In this document: positions 29,116 to 36,204 of the stretch, piece by piece
Layout: every line of letters begins with the position of its first letter
How positions within the stretch are numbered: the first letter of the stretch is position 1
Source: Streptomyces coacervatus
GTDB lineage: Bacteria; Actinomycetota; Actinomycetes; Streptomycetales; Streptomycetaceae
DNA: 64,000 nucleotides
Direction: 5' to 3'
NCBI RefSeq assembly: GCF_029223485.1
Contig: NZ_JARHTP010000004.1
Location: forward strand, 496,001 to 560,000
The notes under the pieces: generated by a model
What the model saw: the letters and a program-made list of their open reading frames with translations, nothing else
Told to the model about the DNA's origin: nothing
The model's database searches: none
Translations under genes and position numbers: made by a program

Positions 29116-29924
29116 GCCGTACGCCCCACGCCCGCGAACCCGGAGAAGGCATATGGATCCTCGTCCTCCGGCGCCTCCTGCGGCCGCCACACCGGCGGCG
29201 GCACCAATCCCGGTTCCACCATGTCGTACCCCTCGAAGAACCGCGCGATCTCCTCGCGCGAGCGCATGATCAGCGGGTTGCGGATGTCCTTGTACACGTC
29301 CACCGCGCCCTCGGCCCGCTCCGCCGGCAGCGGGATTCCCTCGTACGAGGCATGCGTGAGCACGAGCAGGCTGCCGGGCGCGAGCGCGTCGCGCAGCTCG
29401 GCCACCGCCTCGTACGGGTCGTCCGCGTCTTCCACGAAGTGCAGTATGGCAACGAGAAGCAGCGCCACTGGCCGGTTCAGGTCGATCAGGCGCTCCACCT
29501 CGGCGCTCGCGAGGATCTCCCGGGGCTTGCGGAGGTCGGCGGCGACGACTCCCGCGCCGTCGTTGCCCGCGAGGACCGCCTGGCTGTGCGCGACGGCGAC
29601 CGGGTCGTGGTCGACGTACACCACGCGCGCGCCGGAGTTCGCCGACTGCGCCACCTCGTGAACGTTTCCGAAGGTGGGGATCCCGGAACCGACGTCCAGG
29701 AACTGGTCGATGCCCTCGTCGGCAGCAAAGCGCACCGCGCGGCGCATGAACGCCCGGTTCGCCTGCATGATCTTCGGGAGTCCCGGCATGAACTCCATCG
29801 CCTTGCGCGCCGCCTCCCGGTCGACCTCGAAGTTGTGCGAACCGCCCAGGTAATAGTCGTAGATCCGCGAGACACTGGGCACCGAGATGTCGATGCTCCG
29901 TGGGGCCCAGGCGGGACGCTCCAT
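29112..29924 (-). CDS. SAM-dependent methyltransferase, DUF574 (Methyltransf_19) family
   Basis: A 270-residue protein of the family greatly expanded in Streptomyces. The N-terminal signature PSVSRIYDYYLGGSHNFEVD, the SAM motif FLDVGSGIPTFGNVHE and the strand ARVVYVDHDPVAVAHS are clear. The methyl acceptor of this family is unknown. It is the first gene of an operon with rmdA and a Ser/Thr kinase, overlapping rmdA by 4 nt. ATG 29924 is the only sensible start. Confidence 0.88.
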   Translation of the reverse strand: MERPAWAPRSIDISVPSVSRIYDYYLGGSHNFEVDREAARKAMEFMPGLPKIMQANRAFMRRAVRFAADEGIDQFLDVGSGIPTFGNVHEVAQSANSGARVVYVDHDPVAVAHSQAVLAGNDGAGVVAADLRKPREILASAEVERLIDLNRPVALLLVAILHFVEDADDPYEAVAELRDALAPGSLLVLTHASYEGIPLPAERAEGAVDVYKDIRNPLIMRSREEIARFFEGYDMVEPGLVPPPVWRPQEAPEDEDPYAFSGFAGVGRTA

Positions 29925-30143
29925 CTATCTCTCCAAGGCGTAGGCGATCCGGTGTTCGAGCTGAGGCTACTGATCGCCTGCCAACGGGGCGAGCCGAAAC
30001 GGAAATTGACCGTCCGTTCCCGGTCACTGCCTGCGGCACGTGCCGCATTCGCCCGCTACTGCGCCTTTCCGGGGCTGTGACATCAGCGGCTCCGCCGCGG
30101 GCCCCCGGACCCCCAGCGGCAGAACGGCAGAACGTGAAAAGCG

Positions 30144-30178
30144 GTCCGCCCCCTCCGTGCGGTGCGGAGGGGGCGGAC
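30144..30178 (-). terminator. Hairpin terminator of two-repeat lipoprotein gene
   Basis: A perfect 14-bp stem (GTCCGCCCCCTCCG at 30144-30157, complement at 30165-30178) with a 7-nt loop, 49 bp past the lipoprotein stop. The remainder of the 302-bp spacer (29925-30226) is upstream DNA of the methyltransferase with no motif I can name. Confidence 0.85.
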
Positions 30179-30226
30179 CTGCGATCGTGCGCGCGTCCGG
30201 TGCGATCAACCCTGGGGAGGTGACGG

Positions 30227-31192
30227 CTACTTCTTCGGCGCGCCGATCGGCTTTCCGGAGGGGGCCATGACGTACCAGGTGCCGCCGACACCCTGGCCGT
30301 TGGTGTCCCCCGGCTTGGCGTCGCCGGAGAAGGTGTACGCCGGCCAGCAGTCGACGGTCATCTGCTTGACGCCGTCGGGCCGGGTGAAGCCCATCAGGCC
30401 CTTCTTCTCGATGCCCTTGGTGTCGTCCGGGGAGACGATCCCCACCGCCGGCCACTTCTCCAGGCAGGAACCGGTGCAGTTGGAGATCGGCTTGGGCCAG
30501 GCCACGTCCTTCAGGAAGCGGTAGACCGTCATGCCGTTCTTGTCGACGACGATGTCCCCGAGCTTGGGGTCCTTGCGCACGGAGAGTCCGGGCAGGCTCG
30601 CAAGGGTGGCCTTCTTGCCGTCGGGGGCGAGCGCGAACCACTTGCCGCCCACGCCCTGCCCGGCGATGTCGCCGGCCTTGGTGTCCTTCGCATAGCGGTA
30701 CGCCGGCCAGCCGCCGATGGTCAACTGCTTGCTGCCGTCGGACCGGGTGACCTCGCCGAGCAGGGCCTTGTCGATGCCGGCGCCGGCCGTGGCGTCGTCC
30801 GCGGCAACCGGCGGCCAGGCCTTGGCGCAGTCGCCGTCACAGTTGGACTTGGGCGGCTCGGCGGTGTCCTCGTCGAAGCGGTACAGGGTCATGCCCTTGC
30901 CGTCGGTCAGCACCTTGCCGAGCTGCGCGTTCTGGGTGACGGCAAGCTTGCCCGCGGCCGCGGACTGGGCCCCGGAGTTCTGCCCGTCGGCCCCGTAGCC
31001 ATTGCTGGGGCTGGCGCTCGCACCGGCACCGGCACCTGCGCCGACGCTGCCGTAATCGCCCGCCGCGGCCGTGGCACCCACGTTCTGGCTGCCCACCGCC
31101 GAGGTGCCGCTTTCCTGACCGCACGCCGTCGTCAGCGCCAGTACAGCCGCAGCGCTTGCCACGAGTGAGGCGCTCCGCCAGGAGGTCTTCAT
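30227..31192 (-). CDS. Lipoprotein with secreted-repeat (PF03640-type) domains
   Basis: A 321-residue lipoprotein. The signal ends in the lipobox LTTACG (Cys near residue 24). An Ala/Gly/Ser linker follows, then repeats of the COG4315/PF03640 'secreted repeat' family: GMTLYRFDEDT...NCDGDCAKAWPP and GMTVYRFLKDV...NCTGSCLEKWPA, with paired cysteines, each followed by QLTIGGWPAYRYAKD or QMTVDCWPAYTFSGD. The repeats probably fold outside the membrane; their function is unknown. ATG 31192 follows GGGGAG. A 6-bp palindrome (31272-31287) lies upstream. Confidence 0.85.
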   Translation of the reverse strand: MKTSWRSASLVASAAAVLALTTACGQESGTSAVGSQNVGATAAAGDYGSVGAGAGAGASASPSNGYGADGQNSGAQSAAAGKLAVTQNAQLGKVLTDGKGMTLYRFDEDTAEPPKSNCDGDCAKAWPPVAADDATAGAGIDKALLGEVTRSDGSKQLTIGGWPAYRYAKDTKAGDIAGQGVGGKWFALAPDGKKATLASLPGLSVRKDPKLGDIVVDKNGMTVYRFLKDVAWPKPISNCTGSCLEKWPAVGIVSPDDTKGIEKKGLMGFTRPDGVKQMTVDCWPAYTFSGDAKPGDTNGQGVGGTWYVMAPSGKPIGAPKK

Positions 31193-31271
31193 CTTCAACT
31201 CCCCATAATTCACAAGGGTGTTGCAGCGCCCTGCTGCGCCGCCGCACGAGCATGGGTACGAATGGGACCCA

Positions 31272-31287
31272 CGGTTGTGTTCAACCG
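31272..31287. promoter_or_regulatory. Palindrome upstream of lipoprotein gene
   Basis: CGGTTG-TGTT-CAACCG is a perfect 6-bp-arm inverted repeat in the AT-richer part of the 262-bp divergent spacer (31193-31454). Its position is right for an operator of the lipoprotein gene. No regulator is adjacent. Confidence 0.35.
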
Positions 31288-31454
31288 CCTCACAAATTTC
31301 TTTCCGGAACCTGTGGCACCGGCGCGCCAATCCGTACACGCGTGCGCGTCGTCGTACTCCCGGGTGGGCGCCGAATCAAACCGCCGTACGCCCCTCATCC
31401 CCCGTTCGGGCCATTACCGGGCGCGCTCGGGCGCGCCCCGGCGCACCAGGGCTC

Positions 31455-32024
31455 ATGATCTCCGTCGTGCATGGACCCGAACCGACCCAAACCGCCCTCG
31501 CCGCAAGGGCGTTGGCACTGGCGGCACTGACGTGGCTCCTGCTGGGGGCACCGGCCGGCATAGCGGCGGCCGACGCCTGCGCGTATGCCTCGACCGGCCC
31601 GGACGGCACCCGGGCGGTGGCGGTGGCGGTCGCCGGAGACCCCGCCTGGCCTGCTCCGCCGATCTGCCCCGAACCCACGCCGACGCCGACACCGACACCG
31701 AGGCCCGCGCCGCCGGAGCCGAAGCCTCCGCCGCGCACCCCCGCACCGAAGCCGACGCCGAAACCCGAACCGCCGCCGCCTTCCCCGCCCGCACCGCGCC
31801 CGGCACCACCCCGCCCGAGCCCGACTCCCCCACCCGCACCGACCCCCGCCCCGAAGCCGTCGGCCAGGCCCGTCCCCCATCCGCTCATGGCCCGGGTGAC
31901 CTACCCGCGCTATCGGGCGCCGGCGCCCGGACGGCCGTCGAACGGCGGTCCCTCGCCGGTCACCTTTGTCCTGCTCATCACGGCGCCCGCCGTGATCGCC
32001 GTCGCGGCGCTGCGGCCGCGCTGA
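31455..32024 (+). CDS. Proline-rich secreted, C-terminally anchored protein
   Basis: A 189-residue protein I do not recognise. It has a signal peptide (ALALAALTWLLLGAPAGIAAA), then a short domain with two cysteines, then about 75 residues of Pro-rich repeats (PTPTPTPTPRPAPPEPKPPP style), and a C-terminal helix (VTFVLLITAPAVIAVAAL) ending in RPR. The plan suggests a wall-spanning stalk held in the membrane. It is 16 nt ahead of the DUF4239 gene, probably in the same operon. Confidence 0.7.
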   Translation: MISVVHGPEPTQTALAARALALAALTWLLLGAPAGIAAADACAYASTGPDGTRAVAVAVAGDPAWPAPPICPEPTPTPTPTPRPAPPEPKPPPRTPAPKPTPKPEPPPPSPPAPRPAPPRPSPTPPPAPTPAPKPSARPVPHPLMARVTYPRYRAPAPGRPSNGGPSPVTFVLLITAPAVIAVAALRPR

Positions 32025-32040
32025 CTCCTGGAGGCATCCC

Positions 32041-32805
32041 TTGCCGGAATGGCTTGTTCTCACCCTCGCGATGCTGGCCGCCTGCTCCGTGGTGGTCATC
32101 GTCACCTTCGTACGGCACCGGGCCGCGCCCGTGGACGAGGACCCCAACGAGACACCGGACGTCATCGAGTACATGACGATGTGGATCGGCGTGGTGTACG
32201 CCATCGTCCTGGGCCTTGCCATCGCCGGGGTGTGGGAGGGCCGCAGCGCCGCCCAGGACCATGTGCAGGCGGAGGCCGTTGCGCTGCACGAGATCTCGGA
32301 GCGGGTACGGGTCTATCCGACCGACATCCGTGACCGCATTCGGGACGATGTCAACGCCTATGTCGGACAGGTCGTGAACACCGAGTGGAAGACGATGGCC
32401 GACGACGGGCAGGTCACCCCGCGCGGCGCCGAGCTCTTCGCCCGCATCCGACAGGACGTCACCGACTACCAGCCGAAGACGGACTTCGAGGCCCAGGCCT
32501 ACCAGCCGCTCCTCGATCAGGTCACCGCCGCGGACCAGGCCCGCAGCGCCCGGGCCGACTCCATGGGGGCGACCATGCCGGGCGTGGTGTGGTTCGGGCT
32601 GCTCGGCGGGGCCGTGGTCACCATCGGCATGGTCTTCGCACTGCAGATCCGGCGCACCATGCGTGAACTGGTCCTCGCCGGGCTGTTCTCCGCCCTGATC
32701 GCATTCCTGCTCTTCCTCATCTGGGACTTCGACGCGCCCTACACCCGGGGCATCACGGCCTCGGCGTCCCCCTTCCTGGACCTGTTCCCGCACATCCGGG
32801 CCTGA
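32041..32805 (+). CDS. DUF4239 membrane protein (bestrophin-like)
   Basis: A 254-residue integral membrane protein. Two helices sit near the N-terminus (LVLTLAMLAACSVVVIVTFV, WIGVVYAIVLGLAIAGVW) and two near the C-terminus (VVWFGLLGGAVVTIGMVFAL, LVLAGLFSALIAFLLFLIW) around a soluble helical middle. This is the DUF4239 layout, sometimes compared to bestrophin channels. TTG 32041 has a strong GGAGG 8 nt upstream, which decides the start. It is probably cotranscribed with the preceding Pro-rich protein. Confidence 0.8.
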   Translation: MPEWLVLTLAMLAACSVVVIVTFVRHRAAPVDEDPNETPDVIEYMTMWIGVVYAIVLGLAIAGVWEGRSAAQDHVQAEAVALHEISERVRVYPTDIRDRIRDDVNAYVGQVVNTEWKTMADDGQVTPRGAELFARIRQDVTDYQPKTDFEAQAYQPLLDQVTAADQARSARADSMGATMPGVVWFGLLGGAVVTIGMVFALQIRRTMRELVLAGLFSALIAFLLFLIWDFDAPYTRGITASASPFLDLFPHIRA

Positions 32806-32829
32806 CCGACCGCCAGGTCCTGACCCGAC

Positions 32830-32878
32830 GGGCCACCCGGGGACGCGCGCCACGCCGCACACATCCCTCGGGTGGCCC
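32830..32878 (+). terminator. Hairpin terminator of DUF4239 gene
   Basis: A perfect 10-bp stem (GGGCCACCCG at 32830-32839, complement at 32869-32878) with a 29-nt loop, 25 bp past the stop codon. Confidence 0.6.
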
Positions 32879-32890
32879 ACGCTTTTGCCC

Positions 32891-32937
32891 CGTTCGCGCT
32901 ACACCGATCGCGCGGACGCACACCTGTTCCTAGCGTT
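32891..32937 (+). promoter_or_regulatory. Candidate promoter shared with the sortase gene
   Basis: CGTTCGC (32891-32897) and TAGCGTT (32931-32937) start 40 bp apart. Exactly the same two heptamers, with the same 40-bp spacing, lie before the class F sortase gene (34395-34441). TAGCGT fits a -10 box. The distal CGTTCGC may be an activator site. Confidence 0.5.
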
Positions 32938-33012
32938 TCGGTTGTCGAGGCGCATGTGCCCGCACAGCGGAACGGGTCCGCAGCTGCTCCTCGGGGACCG
33001 GAAGGAACGACC

Positions 33013-33567
33013 ATGCACGCGATACGCATTGCTTCGGCCGCTCTGCTCGGCTTCAGTGCCCTCGCCCTCACCGCACCTTCCGCCGCCGCGAGGGACGACG
33101 GACACAACATCACGCCGTTCGGCTTCAGCGTGCTGCCCTCGACCATCGCGCCGGGCGGCCAGGTCAAGCTGCATGTGAACCGGGACGGCGAATGCAAAGG
33201 GCCGGCGCGGGTCACGTCGGTGGTGTTCGACACGGTCGTCATCCCGCCGGGACGGTCCTGGGCGACGGCGCAGGTCGACTGGGACGCCAAGCCGGGCGCG
33301 GTGTACCGGGTGAGGTTCTCGTGCGACGGCGCGAGCGGATCCACGGACCTGACCATCGTGGGCGGCCGCCCGCACCACCCGAGACCGGTGCCCATCGACC
33401 CCGTCCCGGTGCCGGCCAACCCCCACCGGGGAGTACACGCCGGTCTGGGCGGCAGCATCGCCGGGTTCGACCTCAAGGAGACCGGGATGGGCCTCGCCCT
33501 CATCGCCGGCTCGGTCGGTACGGCGTACCGCCTCTCGCGCCGCCGCAGCGCCGAGGAGGGGACCTGA
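33013..33567 (+). CDS. Small secreted surface protein with sortase-like C-terminus
   Basis: A 184-residue secreted protein. A signal peptide ends at SAAARDDG, followed by a beta-rich domain (LPSTIAPGGQVKLHVNRDGEC...), a His/Pro-rich linker and a C-terminal membrane helix (MGLALIAGSVGTAYRL) with tail SRRRSAEEGT. DLKETG directly before the helix resembles an LxxTG sorting motif. It is a paralogue of the protein at 33666-34160 and sits beside a class F sortase, so cell-wall attachment is a reasonable inference. Its function is unknown. ATG 33013 follows GGAAGGA. Confidence 0.75.
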   Translation: MHAIRIASAALLGFSALALTAPSAAARDDGHNITPFGFSVLPSTIAPGGQVKLHVNRDGECKGPARVTSVVFDTVVIPPGRSWATAQVDWDAKPGAVYRVRFSCDGASGSTDLTIVGGRPHHPRPVPIDPVPVPANPHRGVHAGLGGSIAGFDLKETGMGLALIAGSVGTAYRLSRRRSAEEGT

Positions 33568-33573
33568 ACAAAG

Positions 33574-33619
33574 GGCCTTCGCCCCGGATCCTCATCAGGG
33601 ACCACCAGGGGCGAAGGCC
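33574..33619. terminator. Bidirectional hairpin terminator
   Basis: GGCCTTCGCCCC (33574-33585) pairs perfectly with GGGGCGAAGGCC (33608-33619), with A/T-rich edges on both sides. It lies between two convergent surface-protein genes and can serve both. Confidence 0.8.
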
Positions 33620-33665
33620 TTTGACGTGCGATGTGACGTGCGATCAGCTCTCCGAAGGGGGGAGA

Positions 33666-34160
33666 TCAGATCTGCTTCTCGGACCTCCGTCGCATCCAGA
33701 ACACTCCGCCGGCGATGAAGGCCGCGGCCACGAGCCCACCGCCGATGGCCATGTCGGTGGGCGTCGCCCCGGTGGAGCTGCCGCCACCGAACCCGCCCTG
33801 GACGCCTCCGATGACGGTGAAGGCGGCCGGGTTGGTCAGGGACTTGCCGCCGCAGGTGACGGTGATGGGGTGTGCGCCGTTTCTCGCGTCCCTGTCCACC
33901 GTTGCGGTGCCCCTCGATGTGTTGCTGCCTCCGACCGACACCAGCTGTGTGCTCGGGAACGCGTCCGAGGTCGCAGTGGCTCCGCCCGGGCAGCCGTCCA
34001 CGGTGATGGTCAACTGCCCGCCACGGGCGATGACACTGGGCAGGGCAACGATATTGCTCGGGTTGAAATTCATTCCGTCCCTCGCGACGGCCGCCGGCGC
34101 GGCGAGGCCGAGGGCGGCGACCGCGGCGGCTGAGACCGCCAGGGCACGATGACTACTCAT
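33666..34160 (-). CDS. Small secreted surface protein, paralogue of 33013-33567
   Basis: A 164-residue secreted protein. A signal peptide ends at AAVARDGM; a beta-rich domain follows (LPSVIARGGQLTITVDGCPG...) with two cysteines, then a Gly-rich linker (GGVQGGFGGGSSTG), a membrane helix (IGGGLVAAAFIAGGVFWM) and tail RRRSEKQI. It shares LPS-IA-GGQ and the overall plan with its convergent neighbour but has no clear LxxTG. It is divergent from the sortase gene. ATG 34160 is followed by a typical signal sequence. Confidence 0.75.
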   Translation of the reverse strand: MSSHRALAVSAAAVAALGLAAPAAVARDGMNFNPSNIVALPSVIARGGQLTITVDGCPGGATATSDAFPSTQLVSVGGSNTSRGTATVDRDARNGAHPITVTCGGKSLTNPAAFTVIGGVQGGFGGGSSTGATPTDMAIGGGLVAAAFIAGGVFWMRRRSEKQI

Positions 34161-34394
34161 GTGATCCTCCGCGGAAGACGCCCCGGGGCCCTTCCCCGGC
34201 ATCGTCGGCGAGAAAGCGCCTCCCAGAAAGACAGTCAGATGCGGTGCGCGCGCCCGCATTTCGGCGATGGTCCGTCCTGGTGAGAAGACACGCCGGGCAA
34301 TAAGCTCACAATCGGATATCGCCGCAGGTCACGGCTGTTGGAAAATTCCTGTGCGCGGCAACTCGGATGGCGCACCTCCAACGAGCGGGCCACC

Positions 34395-34441
34395 CGTTCG
34401 CATCCGCCCCGTCGCCGGTTTCACGCACGCCATTTAGCGTT
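34395..34441 (+). promoter_or_regulatory. Candidate promoter of class F sortase gene
   Basis: CGTTCGC (34395-34401) and TAGCGTT (34435-34441) repeat the spacing seen before the surface-protein gene at 33013. They lie within the 330-bp divergent spacer 34161-34490, in which I see no other clear element. The TAGCGT-like -10 box ends 50 bp before the sortase ATG. Confidence 0.5.
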
Positions 34442-34490
34442 GCCTCATGGGCGAATGACGTGGCCGCGGCCCCGTCGAGAGGGGTGATGA

Positions 34491-35171
34491 ATGTCTGCGT
34501 CCGAACTGGCCGAACTGGCCGAAGAGGAGGAGCGACGGAAGAAGCGCGCTCCTTGGGGCGTAATAGCGCTTGTTCTGCTGACCGGCATCGCGCTCATTCG
34601 GAACGGTTCGGGCGAGTTCGACGTGGGGCCGCCGCAGCCCGCTTCTGCGGCGGCCGCGGACAGCCACGTCGCCGGCGTCGGCGCCGTGGGCGCCGTCGAC
34701 ACCGTCCAGCCGCTGCCGTTCGCCCCGCCCGACCGGGTCAGGATCGCCACGATCCGGGTCGATGCACCGGTCCTGCCGGTCGGCCTGGCATCGGACGGCT
34801 GGGTCGGTGCACCGCCCCCCGAGGACCCGAACCTGGCGGGCTGGTTCACCGGTGCCGTCTCCCCCGGCGAGAAGGGCACGGCGGTCGTGGTCGGCCACGT
34901 CGACAACAAACAGGGCCCGGCCGTGTTCTACAACCTCGGGGCGCTGAAGAAGGGAAATCGCGTCGAGATCGCCCGCAAGGACGGAAAGACGGCCGTGTTC
35001 GAAATCTACGGCATCGAGGTCTTCGAGAAGAACAACTTCCCCGGCGACCGTGTCTACGCCTCCAAAGGCACCGCGGAATTGCGGGTCATCACCTGTGGAG
35101 GCGGTTTCTCCAAAAAGCACGGTTACGACGGGAACGTCGTCGCCTTCGCCCGCCTGGTCGAGGTCCGCTGA
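34491..35171 (+). CDS. Class F sortase
   Basis: A 226-residue sortase. An acidic N-terminal tail, then a membrane anchor (PWGVIALVLLTGIALI), then the catalytic barrel. The catalytic His lies in VVVGHVDNKQG, the Cys in LRVITCGGGF, and the Arg in the final strand region (FARLVEVR). Class F sortases are actinobacterial and their substrates are poorly known. It is divergent from one small surface protein and shares a promoter pattern with another. ATG 34491 follows GAGGGG. Confidence 0.9.
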   Translation: MSASELAELAEEEERRKKRAPWGVIALVLLTGIALIRNGSGEFDVGPPQPASAAAADSHVAGVGAVGAVDTVQPLPFAPPDRVRIATIRVDAPVLPVGLASDGWVGAPPPEDPNLAGWFTGAVSPGEKGTAVVVGHVDNKQGPAVFYNLGALKKGNRVEIARKDGKTAVFEIYGIEVFEKNNFPGDRVYASKGTAELRVITCGGGFSKKHGYDGNVVAFARLVEVR

Positions 35172-35201
35172 GCGTTCCCCGGCCGGGCGGGCGGAATCCG
35201 G

Positions 35202-36050
35202 TTATGCGTAGCGCCGTCTCGGCACGGTGATGTGGTAGCCGGAATCCAGCAGATCCGGCAGATAGTGGCGCAGGGCCCGGACGCTCTGTGAACGGTTGCC
35301 CCCGGCGTCGTGCGAGAGGACCACGACGCCGGGGGCAGCGCCGTCCTCGACCCGGTCGACGATGGTGCGCGTGCCGGGCGTGGTCCAGTCGAGGGTGTCG
35401 ACGGTCCAGGCGAGGGGCTCCATGCCCATCTCGGCGCCGAGTTGGAAGGCCGCACGATTCCAGGCGCCGTAGGGTGCACGGAACCACAGGGGCCGCTGGC
35501 CGTAGGCGTTCTCGATGACGTCGCTGGTGCGTTTCATCTCCCAGCGGATCTGGGACCGCTTCAACTGGGTCAGCAGGGGGTGGGTCCAGGTGTGGTTGCC
35601 GACGATATGGCCGTCGTCGGCCATCCGTGCCAGCAGGTCCTGGTTGTCGACGGCCATCTCCCCGCACACGAAGAACATGGCACGGACGTCGTACTCGGCC
35701 AGGGTGTCCAGGATGTGCGGCGTGTAGCGGGGGTCGGGCCCGTCGTCGAAGGTGAGCACCATGGTGCGACCGCGTCCGTACACGCGCAGGAACGGTTCAT
35801 GCCGTACACGGGTCCTGTGCGGCGCTGCGCGGGCCGGCGCGTATCCCGTCAGCGGCTGGAGGCGGTAGCCGGACGGCTCGGGCACGGAGCTCGCCTGGGG
35901 GCCGGGGAATGGGGCGGGAGCGGGCGCGACCGGCCGAACCGGCTCGTCGCCCCCGCCCGACGCGAGCACACCGGCGCAGCCGGCCGCGCCCAGAGCGGCG
36001 GCGCCGGCGATCAACGCCCCGCGCCTCGTGAGCAACTGATCCTTCTTCAT
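35202..36050 (-). CDS. Polysaccharide deacetylase lipoprotein (NodB fold)
   Basis: A 282-residue CE4-type deacetylase. The N-terminus combines a twin-arginine start (RRGALIAG) with a lipobox (GAAGC). The NodB domain has TFDDGPD (metal and base), the HxxxH in NHTWTHP, RAPYGAWN, DTLDWTTPG and LSHDAGG. It should remove acetyl groups from cell-wall glycan or chitin-like polymers at the cell surface. It is convergent with the sortase, 30 bp away, and completes an envelope-modifying cluster. Confidence 0.9.
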   Translation of the reverse strand: MKKDQLLTRRGALIAGAAALGAAGCAGVLASGGGDEPVRPVAPAPAPFPGPQASSVPEPSGYRLQPLTGYAPARAAPHRTRVRHEPFLRVYGRGRTMVLTFDDGPDPRYTPHILDTLAEYDVRAMFFVCGEMAVDNQDLLARMADDGHIVGNHTWTHPLLTQLKRSQIRWEMKRTSDVIENAYGQRPLWFRAPYGAWNRAAFQLGAEMGMEPLAWTVDTLDWTTPGTRTIVDRVEDGAAPGVVVLSHDAGGNRSQSVRALRHYLPDLLDSGYHITVPRRRYA

Positions 36051-36117
36051 GACTCATCAGTCGCCCGAATCAGGACCGACGCTCCCCAACAACACCGCAC
36101 CGGCCGCAGGAAAACAC

Positions 36118-36142
36118 ACGCCCGGCCCAAGCGATCGGGCGT
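36118..36142 (-). terminator. Weak hairpin downstream of lysX
   Basis: ACGCCCG (36118-36124) and CGGGCGT (36136-36142) form a 7-bp stem with an 11-nt loop between the lysX stop and the deacetylase gene. It is short, so this is a tentative call. Confidence 0.4.
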
Positions 36143-36204
36143 CGCCGGGGCTCACGCAGAGTGATCACATGATGTCGAGGTCGCGCAACTGCTGGTGTGA
36201 GCGG

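Noticed and set aside
25975..29661. 1228-codon plus-strand ORF opposite the kinase and rmdA
   Set aside because: Antisense to three well-supported genes. Its open length is explained by very high third-position GC.
31500..32024. Antisense Gly-rich ORFs opposite the Pro-rich protein
   Set aside because: They are reverse complements of CCG/CCC codons, with no start context or signal for translation.
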